A stretch of DNA of 64,000 bases from Mycolicibacterium holsaticum DSM 44478 = JCM 12374 (GTDB lineage: Bacteria; Actinomycetota; Actinomycetes; Mycobacteriales; Mycobacteriaceae), in contig NZ_CP080998.1 of the NCBI RefSeq assembly GCF_019645835.1, positions 4,836,001 through 4,900,000 of the forward strand, written 5' to 3'. Shown here one piece after another: positions 44,564 to 55,610 of this stretch. A program made the position numbers and the translations under genes. The notes under the pieces are model-generated. The model saw only the letters and a program-made list of their open reading frames with translations. It was not told the origin of the DNA and did not search any database. The first letter of the stretch is position 1; each line of letters starts with the position of its first letter.

Positions 44564-46195
44564 ATGTCGATCGAACACATGTTCGAGTCTGCGAGTCCGG
44601 GCGTTCTGCTCGGAGAGATCGAGTCGACCCATCACGAAGAGTCGATTCTCATGGCGCGCAGGCTGGCGGCGATCGCCGAGCTGCTGGGGCAACGCATCGC
44701 CGAGGTCGAGGAGGTTGATCCCGACCCTGGCTACATGATGGTCACGGGGTTCGCCCGGACCACAGCCGAGGTGTCGGCAGCCATGAACATGTCCCCGATG
44801 GCCACCCGCCAGCTGGTGGGCCAGGCCGAGGATTTGGATTCCCGCCTTCCCAAGGTCGGCAGATTGTTGGCCGAAGGAAAGACCGACTGGCGCACAGTGC
44901 AACTGGTCATCAGCCGCACCGAATTCGTCGACAGCGACGTGATCGCCAAATTGGACAAGTCGTTGGCTCGACAAATCGGGCGGTGGGACTGCTGGTCACG
45001 ACGACGGATCATCAACAAGGTCGACGCCGCGGTGCGTTCCGTCGATCCCGATGCCGTCAAGGATCGGCGGGTAGCTGCCTACCACGATCGCAACATCGGT
45101 GTCACCGGTCAGCCAGACGGTATGGCCAAAGTTCACGGCACCCTGCCCGCCACCGCGGCAGCAGCGTTTGACAAGCGGCTGTCACAGTTGGCCATGTCGG
45201 TGTGCGCGAAGGATCCACGGACGGTCAAACAGCGGCGGGCCGACGCGGTGACCGCCCTCATGGAGGGTCAACGACTGCCGTGCGCCTGCGGTACTCCGGA
45301 CTGCCCCGCGAACACAACCGAGGTCCCGGCGCCTCCAGTGGCCCGGCCGGTGATCAACGTGATCGCCTCCGAGTGCACCCTCACCGGCGAGAGCGATCAA
45401 CCAGGCTACGTGGAAGGCTTCGGCGTGGTCGACGCCGATCAGGTGCGCGAACTCGCCGTGGACGCATCCTGGCGAATGGTCGACCGACCGCAAGTCACCC
45501 CCGAAGAGGCACTGCGATATCACCCGTCCGCCGCCGTCGAGCGCTGGGTCCGCTTCCGCGATCTCACGTGCAGGTTCCCCGGCTGCGATCGTCCGGCCGC
45601 GCACTGCGACCTGGACCACACTGTCCCGTTCAACCACGACGATCCCGCCGCCGGCGGCCTGACCGTCCCGTGGAACCTGGCATGTTATTGCCGAGAACAC
45701 CACCGGCTGAAGACATTTCATGGCGGTCCGGGAGGGTGGCGCGACGAACAGCTACCGGATGGCACCATCGTGTGGACCTCGCCGACGGGCCGCACCTACC
45801 GCACGACACCCGGCGGGGCGACCTGTTTCCTGAGATGTGCTTGCCCTGCGAACCTCCCAAGCCGCGGCTGCATAACCGTTCCGAAGAAAGAGCGGCCCGA
45901 ATCACTAAGTCCCGCAAGAAACTTCAGGCGCAGCGACCAGTCAACGCCGAAAGGCGCCGGGTCAACCGAGCCTGCCGCGAAGAGATCCGTCTGCGCAGGT
46001 GGCGCAACCAGTCACGCAGGATGCTCATCCTCTTCAAGGGCGGCACGCCGAGCACCAGCCCCTGGTGTCCTTGGATCAACGAGCCGTTCGAGCCGGAGGA
46101 GCTGCCGCCGGAGTGGGAGCCTCCACCAGAACCGCCGCCGTTGCCCGACGACGACCCGCCGTTCTAGCCCTCCTCGGCGTAGCGGCCGGGGTTGA
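44564..46195 (+). CDS. DUF222/13E12-family HNH endonuclease-like protein, frameshifted near the 3' end
   Basis: The N-terminal DUF222 region (ARRLAAIAELLGQR, VSAAMNMSPMATRQLV) and the HNH module (CRFPGCDRPAAHCDLDHTVPF, NLACYCREHHRLKT) are intact. After TTPGG (about 45815) this frame changes into an Arg/Ser-rich tail. The expected family ending continues in another frame, which implies loss of one base in CGGGGCGACC around 45813-45822. With that base the protein would be 534 residues, ending PDDDPPF at 46167. The nuclease module is unaffected. The family is multicopy and often mobile-associated in mycobacteria. Either a real mutation or a sequencing error would explain the break. Confidence 0.85.
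   Translation: MSIEHMFESASPGVLLGEIESTHHEESILMARRLAAIAELLGQRIAEVEEVDPDPGYMMVTGFARTTAEVSAAMNMSPMATRQLVGQAEDLDSRLPKVGRLLAEGKTDWRTVQLVISRTEFVDSDVIAKLDKSLARQIGRWDCWSRRRIINKVDAAVRSVDPDAVKDRRVAAYHDRNIGVTGQPDGMAKVHGTLPATAAAAFDKRLSQLAMSVCAKDPRTVKQRRADAVTALMEGQRLPCACGTPDCPANTTEVPAPPVARPVINVIASECTLTGESDQPGYVEGFGVVDADQVRELAVDASWRMVDRPQVTPEEALRYHPSAAVERWVRFRDLTCRFPGCDRPAAHCDLDHTVPFNHDDPAAGGLTVPWNLACYCREHHRLKTFHGGPGGWRDEQLPDGTIVWTSPTGRTYRTTPGGATCFLRCACPANLPSRGCITVPKKERPESLSPARNFRRSDQSTPKGAGSTEPAAKRSVCAGGATSHAGCSSSSRAARRAPAPGVLGSTSRSSRRSCRRSGSLHQNRRRCPTTTRRSSPPRRSGRG
45820..46167 (+). pseudogene. Out-of-frame C-terminal segment of the DUF222-HNH gene
   Basis: In the frame ending at 46167 the sequence reads DLFPEMCLP, then RSEERAARITKSRKKLQAQRPVN, RRWRNQSRRML and LFKGGTPSTSPWCPWINEPFEPEELPP (quoted as short pieces). 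This is the standard tail of 13E12-type HNH proteins. It joins the main frame only if one nucleotide is inserted near 45820. Its stop overlaps the convergent exporter stop by 4 nt, the tight packing expected of the true gene end. Confidence 0.75.
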
Positions 46196-47915
46196 ACAGC
46201 GACGCGATCAGGCCGATGACCATCATCGCCGCCGCGGCGACGAACACCACAACCAGACCGGAGTGGAACGGCTCGGTGATCAGGTGTGGGAAGAATGTCT
46301 GGCCGGTCAGCACCTCGGCGTTGACACCGGGTTGCTGCAGGGCGTGATACGGCTCGAGGAGCTCGGCGACGGGGTTGTAGCCGAGGAATGCGGCGAACAG
46401 GCTGCCGACCGGTGGCAGGTTGGCGACTTCATTCGCCACCGGGGCGGACACCCCCTGGTCCTGTAGGCCGGTACTCAACGCCGACGGCAGCGTGTTGGCC
46501 AGTCCGATGATCATCAGCGAGAAGAAGATCCCGATCGACAACGACGAGCCCGCGTTGAAGAACGTGGCGCGCACCCCCGAAGCGGCACCGCGTTCGGCGG
46601 CCGGGACGCTGGACATGATCGCTGCGGTATTCGGCGCGGTGAAGATCCCCCCGCCCAGACCGTTGAGGAAGACGAAAACGGCGAACACCCAATAGTCGAA
46701 GTTGACCGGGATCATCATCAAGGCGATGAAGGATGCGGCCATCAGCGCCATGCCCCCGACGGTGAATGGCCGGGCGCCGAAGCGGTCGGCGAAGACTCCC
46801 GCCAGCGGCGCCGCGGCCAGGAAACCAAAGGTCGCGGGCAGCAGGTAGATCCCCGCCCACAGCGGTGTCGATTCAAAGCTGTAGCCGTGCAAGGGAAGCC
46901 AGATGCCCTGCAACCAGATGATCAGCATGAACTGCAGGCCGCCGCGTCCCACCGATGACATCAAGCCCGCGAGGTTGCCCATGCCGAACGAGGTCGAGCG
47001 GAACAGCCGGATGTTGACCATCGGCTGGGGAACGCGCAGCTCGATGAAGCAGAACGCCACCAGCAACAGCACGCCCAAGGCGATCGAGCCGAACACCCAC
47101 GGGTTGGCCCATCCCGTCGTCGAATCCCCGTACGGCTGAATGCCGTAGGTGATGCCGGTCAGCAGCGCGGTCAGGCCGACGCCGAACGTGACGGTGCCCG
47201 CCCAGTCCAGCCGGCCGGGAGTCCGCACCCCGAGCTCCTTCAGCGACCGGAAGCTCCAGACCGTGCCGAGCACCCCGATCGGCACGCCCACCCAGAAGAT
47301 CGCCTGCCAGTGGATTTCCGAGAGCAGGCCGCCGATCAGCAAGCCCAGGAACGATCCGGCAACCGCGGCCACCATGTTGACGCCGAGCGCCATGCCGCGC
47401 TGGTTCGACGGGAACGCGTCGGTGAGGATCGCCGCCGAGGACGCCATCAACATCGCGCCGCCGATCCCCTGCACCACCCGCCAGCCGATCAGCCACAGCG
47501 CACCTGGACCGAGGTGGAACGGATCGAAGGACAGGGCGATCGCGGCAACGGTGAACACGGCGAACCCGAGGTTGTAGATCCGGATCCGGCCGAACATGTC
47601 GCCGAGCCGCCCGAAGAACACCACCAGCACTGCGGTCACCACCAGGTAACCCATGAGCATCCAGAGCAGATAGCCCACGTTGGCGGGGGCGAGCGGGTTC
47701 AGCCCGATGCCACGGAAGATCGCCGGCAGGGAGATCAGCACGATCGACGCGTTGATCGACGCCAGCAGCATGCCCAGCGTCGTGTTGGACAGCACGATCC
47801 ACTTGTAGAAGGGGTGGTCCTGGTCCATGCGCCGGCGCCGACGCGCGGTCTCGGTGAGTGCCTTGTCGACACCCGGCGCCAGCGGGAGCTTCGTCATCTC
47901 GATCTCCGTCGACAT
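46164..47915 (-). CDS. MFS multidrug exporter, DHA2 family (14 TM)
   Basis: The 583-residue product begins with a hydrophilic leader and then SNTTLGMLLASINASIVLISLPAIF, split here as LGMLLASINASIV and LISLPAIF, the antiporter opening helix. FFGRLGDMFGR (motif A), WRVVQGIGGAML and GSFLGLLIGG (motif C-like) follow. About fourteen helices are visible. It is a proton-driven exporter for drugs or lipophilic compounds. The ATG at 47915 starts MSTEIEMTK. A candidate promoter lies just upstream. The thiC riboswitch promoter faces away on the other strand. Confidence 0.92.
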   Translation of the reverse strand: MSTEIEMTKLPLAPGVDKALTETARRRRRMDQDHPFYKWIVLSNTTLGMLLASINASIVLISLPAIFRGIGLNPLAPANVGYLLWMLMGYLVVTAVLVVFFGRLGDMFGRIRIYNLGFAVFTVAAIALSFDPFHLGPGALWLIGWRVVQGIGGAMLMASSAAILTDAFPSNQRGMALGVNMVAAVAGSFLGLLIGGLLSEIHWQAIFWVGVPIGVLGTVWSFRSLKELGVRTPGRLDWAGTVTFGVGLTALLTGITYGIQPYGDSTTGWANPWVFGSIALGVLLLVAFCFIELRVPQPMVNIRLFRSTSFGMGNLAGLMSSVGRGGLQFMLIIWLQGIWLPLHGYSFESTPLWAGIYLLPATFGFLAAAPLAGVFADRFGARPFTVGGMALMAASFIALMMIPVNFDYWVFAVFVFLNGLGGGIFTAPNTAAIMSSVPAAERGAASGVRATFFNAGSSLSIGIFFSLMIIGLANTLPSALSTGLQDQGVSAPVANEVANLPPVGSLFAAFLGYNPVAELLEPYHALQQPGVNAEVLTGQTFFPHLITEPFHSGLVVVFVAAAAMMVIGLIASLFNPGRYAEEG

Positions 47916-47950
47916 CTGCGTTGTCTGGGGTCGCTCGCGGGAAAACACAT

Positions 47951-47980
47951 ATATTAGCTATGCAAACCATCTGGGGGCAA
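47951..47980 (-). promoter_or_regulatory. Candidate sigma-A-type promoter for the MFS exporter
   Basis: On the minus strand TTGCCC and TAATAT are 18 nt apart, with TAATAT about 35 nt before the exporter start. The segment is a local A+T peak between two divergent genes. It was chosen by eye from consensus only. Confidence 0.35.
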
Positions 47981-48030
47981 TTCCTCCTCCCAAACGCGTA
48001 TCCGCTTGCGCTAGCGTGGTCAGCGTCCAT

Positions 48031-50649
<2,619 letters not shown>

Positions 50650-50653
<4 letters not shown>

Positions 50654-51267
50654 ACCTGGACCAGATCGCAGGCATCGTCCACGAACCGGCGAACACCCCG
50701 ACGGGGGTGGTCGTGCTCACCCACGGGGCAGGCGGCAGCCGGGAGGCGCCGCTGCTCGTTCGGATCTGCGACGAGTGGGCGCGACGGGGCTGGCTGGCGG
50801 TGCGCTACAACCTGCCGTACCGCAGGCGCCGGCCCAAGGGTCCGCCGTCGGGGTCGGCCAAGGCCGATCAAGCCGGTGTCGCCGAGGCCGTCGCCGCGGT
50901 CCGCAAGCTGGCCGACGGTCCGGTGATCGCGGGCGGGCATTCCTACGGCGGCCGGATGACGTCGATGGTGGTCGCCGACCAGAGCGCCAAAGTCGATGTG
51001 CTGACGCTGTTTTCCTATCCGTTGCACCCGCCCGGCAAGCCGGAGCGGCTGCGCACCGAGCACCTGCCGCGCATCACCACCCCGACCGTGTTCACCCACG
51101 GCACCTCGGATCCGTTCGGCACCGTCGAGGAATTGCGCACCGCCGCGACGCTCGTCGACGCGCGCACCGAGATCGTCGAGATCACCGGTGCACGCCATGA
51201 CCTGGGCTCCAAGTCCCTCGATGTACCGACCATGGCGGTCGATGCGGCACTACGCTTGCTGGCGTGA
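50650..51267 (+). CDS. Alpha/beta hydrolase (KANL3/Tex30-type dienelactone-hydrolase-like)
   Basis: The 205-residue product has the early oxyanion segment LTHGAGGSREAPLL, the nucleophile elbow GGHSYGGRM and a C-terminal His in ARHDLG. THGTSDPFG supplies the acidic residue. This small KANL3-like type lies downstream of thiD in M. tuberculosis too. The substrate is unknown. GTG start, overlapping thiD by 4 nt, suggests it is in the riboswitch-controlled operon. Confidence 0.87.
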
Positions 51268-51872
51268 CCACGCCGCCGGGCCAACCGCCCCCATACGGAC
51301 CTCCTCCATCGCCGTACGGAGGGCAGCCGTACCCACCGCCCCCCGGGCAGCCGTATCCGCCGCCTCCCCCGCCGCCGTACTCGCAACCGCCCGGCGGCTA
51401 CCAACCGCAGCAGAAGCCGAACTCCAAGTCCAACAAGGTTCTCCTGATCGTGCTCGGCGTCATCGTGGGGCTGATCGTGCTCGTCGTCGGCGGCAGCATC
51501 GCGTTGTTCCTCATCGTCGGGAAGGACACCGTCACCGCCACGGATGTGAAGGTCGGCGACTGCCTCAAGGAGATTCCCGACGGCGCCCGGGTGTTGACGG
51601 TGCAAACCACCGGATGTGACGAACCGCACGCCGGTGAGGTCTTCGCGGTGCTGTTGATGCCCGACGGCGATTTTCCGGGCCAGAACGCCATCGACGACTA
51701 CGCCGACAAGTGCAGCCCCGAGTTGGCCAGTTACTCCCCCGCCGCGATGGAAGACGACTCCATCCAGATGTATGTGCTCTATCCCACTGCCGAAACCTGG
51801 GCAGCCGGCGACAGGGCGGTAACCTGCATCGCGACGCTGGATCCGCCACGCGCGGGAACCATCAAAGGCTGA
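51264..51872 (+). CDS. Pro-rich single-pass membrane protein with septum-formation-like domain
   Basis: The first 50 residues are a Pro/Tyr/Gly-rich cytoplasmic tail (PYPPPPGQP repeats). A transmembrane helix (VLLIVLGVIVGLIVLVVGG) leads to an external domain of about 110 residues with four Cys, including VGDCLKEIPDG and TTGCDEPHAGEVFAVL. The latter is the signature of the septum formation (Septum_form) family. It may act in envelope or division functions. GTG start overlaps the hydrolase gene by 4 nt. Confidence 0.82.
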   Translation: MTTPPGQPPPYGPPPSPYGGQPYPPPPGQPYPPPPPPPYSQPPGGYQPQQKPNSKSNKVLLIVLGVIVGLIVLVVGGSIALFLIVGKDTVTATDVKVGDCLKEIPDGARVLTVQTTGCDEPHAGEVFAVLLMPDGDFPGQNAIDDYADKCSPELASYSPAAMEDDSIQMYVLYPTAETWAAGDRAVTCIATLDPPRAGTIKG

Positions 51873-51926
51873 CCGCGCAGCCGAGGCGTTCCCGTTCTCA
51901 AGCGGTACCTGAGGTACCGTTTCCAC

Positions 51927-53414
51927 ATGCTTTCCGAGCAGTTCGACGCCGTGATCGTTGGCGCCGGTTTCGGCGGAATCGGCGCGGCCATTCAGCTCAA
52001 GCGGATGGGCTACGAGAACTTCATCATCGTCGACCGCGAGGACGACCTGGGCGGCACCTGGCACGTCAACCGCTACCCCGGGTTGGCCGTCGACGTCCCG
52101 ACGACGACGTACTCCTACTTCTTCGAGCCCAACCCGAACTGGTCGCGGCTGTTCTCCACCGGTGACGAGATCAAGCAGTACGCCGAGGACGTCGCCGACA
52201 AGTACGACGTGCGCAGGCACATGCGATTCCGCACCACCGTCGAAGGTGCCCGGTGGGACGAGGAGGCCAGGGTCTGGCGGGTCGCGCTGGCCGGTGGCGC
52301 GACGCTGACCACGCGCTACCTCATCACGGCCACCGGCTTCCTCTCCCAGCCGCGCACTCCCGACATTCCGGGCATCACCGGCTTTGCCGGCAAGATCATC
52401 CACACCACGGCCTGGGACGACGACTACGACCTCAACGGGAAGCGCGTCGCGATCATCGGCACCGGCGCCACCGCCGTGCAGCTCATCCCCGAGCTGGCCA
52501 AGACCGCCGCCGATCTGACCGTCTACCAGCGCACTCCGATCTGGGTGGTGCCCAAGCTCGACTTCCGGTTCTCGCCGAGTGTGAAGCGGCTGTTCACCCG
52601 AGTGCCGTTGGCGCAGCGCGCGATCCGCGCGGTCACCGACTCGCTCTACGAATTCTTCATCTTCGTCGTGCTGCACCACCGGCAGCTGTTCTTCCGTCGC
52701 CTCAACATCGCGGCCTCCGATCTGGCCAAGACGCACCGGTTCTTGTCGGTGCGTGATCCCGAGCTGCGCAAGAAGCTGACGCCCGATTACGACTTCGGCT
52801 GCAAGCGGCCGACGTTCTCCAACAGCTACTACCGCGTCTTCACCAACCCGCACGTGCACCTGCAGGCCGACGGCATCGAACGCATCGAGGCCGACGGCAT
52901 CGTTGCCAACGACGGCACCAAGACCGTCATCGACACGTTGGTGCTGGCCACCGGGTTCGACCTGTGGGAGGCCAACTTCCCGGCGATCGAGATCGTCGGG
53001 CGCGACGGGCGCAATCTGGGAAAGTGGTGGCGCGACAACCGGTTCCAGGCCTACCAGGGTGTTGCGGTGCCCTACTTCCCCAACTATCTGAGCCTGGCCA
53101 GCCCCTACGCGTTCCTCGGGTTGAACTTCTTCAACACCATGGAATATCAGATGCGACACATGGACCGGCTGTTCGGCGAGGTGAAGCGCCGCGGGGCCAC
53201 CACGTTCGAGGTCACCGAGCGCGCCAACACCCGCTACCTGGACCGGATGACCGACCTCATCGAGGACTCGGTGTTCGCCGTCGGCAGCTGCGCGACGTCG
53301 CGCTCCTACTACTTCGACCCTGCGGGGGAGGCATCACTTCTGCGGCCGATGCCCACCCGCACGGCACTCAAAGAGGCTTCACATTTTCCGTTGAACGACT
53401 ACCAGTTTGCGTGA
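51927..53414 (+). CDS. FAD-dependent monooxygenase (Baeyer-Villiger type)
   Basis: The FAD motif is IVGAGFGGIGAAIQLK, followed by DLGGTWHVNRYPGLAVD. The Baeyer-Villiger fingerprint FAGKIIHTTAWDD (FxGxxxHxxxW-like) precedes the NADPH motif IIGTGATAVQ. The 495-residue length suits class B flavoprotein monooxygenases, abundant in mycobacteria, which oxidise ketones or related lipids with NADPH and O2. A divergence of about 50 nt from the preceding operon suggests its own promoter. Confidence 0.93.
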   Translation: MLSEQFDAVIVGAGFGGIGAAIQLKRMGYENFIIVDREDDLGGTWHVNRYPGLAVDVPTTTYSYFFEPNPNWSRLFSTGDEIKQYAEDVADKYDVRRHMRFRTTVEGARWDEEARVWRVALAGGATLTTRYLITATGFLSQPRTPDIPGITGFAGKIIHTTAWDDDYDLNGKRVAIIGTGATAVQLIPELAKTAADLTVYQRTPIWVVPKLDFRFSPSVKRLFTRVPLAQRAIRAVTDSLYEFFIFVVLHHRQLFFRRLNIAASDLAKTHRFLSVRDPELRKKLTPDYDFGCKRPTFSNSYYRVFTNPHVHLQADGIERIEADGIVANDGTKTVIDTLVLATGFDLWEANFPAIEIVGRDGRNLGKWWRDNRFQAYQGVAVPYFPNYLSLASPYAFLGLNFFNTMEYQMRHMDRLFGEVKRRGATTFEVTERANTRYLDRMTDLIEDSVFAVGSCATSRSYYFDPAGEASLLRPMPTRTALKEASHFPLNDYQFA

Positions 53415-53432
53415 TCAGAGAGGAACACCGCT

Positions 53433-53711
53433 GTGCCAGTGGACGAATCAGGAAGCAACTCGCGTGCCGCCACCCTCGCCGGGCTAGCCGTCGCGGGGAC
53501 CGGGCTGGCGCACTTCGCCAAACCTGAACTGTTCGAGTCGATCACCGAACAGGCCTTCGGCGACAACAGCCGCCAGCACATCTACATCAACGGCGGCATC
53601 GAGACCGCGCTCGGTCTCGGCTTGGCCGCCCGGAAGACGCGCAAGCTGGCCATCCTCGGCACGGTCGGGTACCTCGTCTACCTCGCGGGCAACGTCGCAC
53701 GTAACCGGTAG
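53433..53711 (+). CDS. Small conserved membrane protein
   Basis: The 92-residue product has TLAGLAVAGTGLAHFAKPELF, NGGIETALGLGLA and a C-terminal helix AILGTVGYLVYLAGNVA. This pattern resembles small DoxX-like or YkoK-like mycobacterial membrane proteins found beside flavin monooxygenases. The start is GTG, 18 nt after the monooxygenase, so likely cotranscribed. Its end overlaps the convergent TetR gene by 34 nt. Confidence 0.7.
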   Translation: MPVDESGSNSRAATLAGLAVAGTGLAHFAKPELFESITEQAFGDNSRQHIYINGGIETALGLGLAARKTRKLAILGTVGYLVYLAGNVARNR

Positions 53712-54922
53712 CGGCCCAACAGCGTCAGATCGAGCAGCCGCTGCAGCATCAGATGGCTCTGCGGTGAGTTCTCGTAGCGGGTCAACCGGCCCAGGTCGAT
53801 CACCAGCGACATCGCGGCGTGCACGGCGAACCTGGCCTGACCGGGCGTCCACTCGGGGCGCACCGCGACCACCAGGTCGACCCACGCCTCCACGGTGGCG
53901 CGCTGCATGTTGCGCAGGATCTTCTGGTCGGCCGCGGTCATGTTGAGCCGCTCGGTGTAGTACACGTAGTCCAGTTCGGGTTGGTCGAACGATCGCTCGA
54001 CGTAGGCGTCGATGACCGCGGTCAGCGCGTCCTCCCGATCGGCAATGGTGCTCGTGATCGTCGCCAGCTCAGCCGACAGCCGGTCGGCCGCCCGCCGGAA
54101 AGCGGCGGCCAGGATGTCACTCTTTCCGGAGAAGTACCGGTAGATCCCGGACGCGGGCATGCCCACGGCCGCCGCGATGTCCTCCATACTGGTCTCGCGG
54201 TAGCCGTTGATGTTGAACAGCCACATCGACTCGGTCAACAACGCTTCGTACTTCGACGAGTCCGCGGCGATGCGTGCCCGCGGCGCCGCGTCGGCATCCG
54301 CGACGTCGGGAAGGTCGGTCGTCAACACCGCGTGGGCGAGGTCAGCCAGCAGCGCGCGAACCTGGACGGCGGGCAGCTTGGCCCGGTGATCGACGATGCT
54401 GCCGATCACCGAAAGCACCGCAATGGACAGGGTCCATCGTTGCCGCGAAGTAAGGTCCGGGCGAATCTCGTTCAGCGGCCGCTGGATTCGGTGGTTGACG
54501 ATGCGCATCTGCGCGATCAGAGATGCCTGGTCGTCACCCCGCAGATACCGGCCCTCCCACCGATAGAGCCCACCGGAGACGCGGTTGCGCATCGCGGTTT
54601 CGATGAGCGCGGCAACCAACCGGTCGAGCAGGACTGGCGGATCGTCGAGCTCGACCCCGTCGGCGAACGCGGTGCAGTCCACCAACTGCTGTCCCAGGCT
54701 GAGCACCGCGTCGCGGAACAGTTCGTACTTGCTCGCGTAATGCCGGTACAGCGCGGCCGCGGAGATGCCGACGCGCGACGCGATGGCCTCCATACTCACG
54801 CCGTAATACCCCAACGCGCTGAACGCCTCGGCCGACGCCTGCGCGATCTGGGCCTTGCGGTCCTTCGGGCGACGTCGCACCGCATCAGTGCGGGCTTGCC
54901 CGCTGGGCGACATGGCATTCAC
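53678..54922 (-). CDS. Tandem TetR-family regulator (two TetR modules in one chain)
   Basis: Two complete TetR DNA-binding regions are visible in 414 residues. The first is AQASAEAFSALGYYGVSMEAIASRVGIS with AALYRHYASK; the second is LLTESMWLFNINGYRETSMEDIAAAVGMP with GIYRYFSGK. Each is followed by its own ligand-binding helices (first about 70-190, second about 290-410). It may bind DNA as a pseudo-dimer in one chain. It is convergent with the monooxygenase pair, a likely target. GTG at 54922 is used; ATG at 54913 is an alternative. Confidence 0.9.
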   Translation of the reverse strand: MNAMSPSGQARTDAVRRRPKDRKAQIAQASAEAFSALGYYGVSMEAIASRVGISAAALYRHYASKYELFRDAVLSLGQQLVDCTAFADGVELDDPPVLLDRLVAALIETAMRNRVSGGLYRWEGRYLRGDDQASLIAQMRIVNHRIQRPLNEIRPDLTSRQRWTLSIAVLSVIGSIVDHRAKLPAVQVRALLADLAHAVLTTDLPDVADADAAPRARIAADSSKYEALLTESMWLFNINGYRETSMEDIAAAVGMPASGIYRYFSGKSDILAAAFRRAADRLSAELATITSTIADREDALTAVIDAYVERSFDQPELDYVYYTERLNMTAADQKILRNMQRATVEAWVDLVVAVRPEWTPGQARFAVHAAMSLVIDLGRLTRYENSPQSHLMLQRLLDLTLLGRYRLRATLPAR

Positions 54923-55011
54923 GATAACCGACCTTATGGGCTCATATCTGCCGACTCCACGTCGAATTCATCGCGAAGGGTCTGGCGCCGGACAGAATCG
55001 CGATTAACATA

Positions 55012-55242
55012 ATGGGGGTGTTGGGCACGCTGCGCAGGGTACTGGGCTTCCGCGTGACAGTAGGTGAGCTGATCATGGTGGGGCTGGTCCTCGGAACCCC
55101 GTACCTGGTCATGGGAGTCTTCTGGTCCAGCACACACACCGAACATCTGCAGCACATGGCGGGCATCGACCTGGTGGTTTCTTATCTCGGGTCGATCGTG
55201 TCCTGGCCGGTGCTGCTCTTTTCCGACGTCTGCATGACCTGA
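55012..55242 (+). CDS. Small conserved membrane protein
   Basis: The 76-residue product contains TVGELIMVGLVLGTPYLVMGVFW (quoted in part as GELIMVGLVLGTPYLV) and YLGSIVSWPVLLFSDVC, two hydrophobic helices. It is transcribed with the next small membrane gene 12 nt downstream, and such pairs recur in mycobacteria. The function is unknown. It starts about 90 nt from the divergent TetR gene. Confidence 0.65.
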   Translation: MGVLGTLRRVLGFRVTVGELIMVGLVLGTPYLVMGVFWSSTHTEHLQHMAGIDLVVSYLGSIVSWPVLLFSDVCMT

Positions 55243-55254
55243 ACGGGAGCACTG

Positions 55255-55596
55255 TTGAGCCAGCGGCATCACCGCCTTGCCTACATCGGCATCGTCTCCG
55301 CCGTCCTCTTGGGTGTCGGGCTGTTCGCGATGAACTTCCCGGTCTTCCTCGACGCCTATGACCAGTGGGGTTTCCAGATCAAGTGCGGGACGGGCTACGT
55401 CTCCGATCTGACCCAGGCCGCCGCGGTCGTCGGCGACACCAACTACGTCGACCAATGCCAGTCGGCGCTGCTGAGCCGCCGCTTGTGGACGATTCCGCTG
55501 GCGGCCATCAGCGGCGTGGTGCTGCTGGCCGTCGTCGTGGCATCGGCGGCGACGTCGGTGCGCGAATCACTGACACCGCACCGCGACACAATCTGA
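55255..55596 (+). CDS. Two-helix secreted/membrane protein of unknown function
   Basis: Helices LAYIGIVSAVLLGVGLFAM and WTIPLAAISGVVLLAVVVAS flank an external loop of about 45 residues with two Cys (IKCGTGYVSDL and DQCQSALL) that may form a disulphide. The start is TTG at 55255, supported by GGGAG 6 nt upstream. It belongs with the preceding small membrane gene. Confidence 0.7.
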   Translation: MSQRHHRLAYIGIVSAVLLGVGLFAMNFPVFLDAYDQWGFQIKCGTGYVSDLTQAAAVVGDTNYVDQCQSALLSRRLWTIPLAAISGVVLLAVVVASAATSVRESLTPHRDTI

Positions 55597-55610
55597 CCTA
55601 CCATTTCGGC

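Noticed and set aside
51300..51420. Pro-Pro-Gly repeat stretch considered as a DNA repeat
   Set aside because: It encodes the Pro/Tyr-rich cytoplasmic tail of a membrane protein and is coding low-complexity, not a repeat element.
51015..53159. 714-codon minus-strand open frame opposite the septum-type protein and monooxygenase genes
   Set aside because: No family features; the plus-strand genes have clear motifs.
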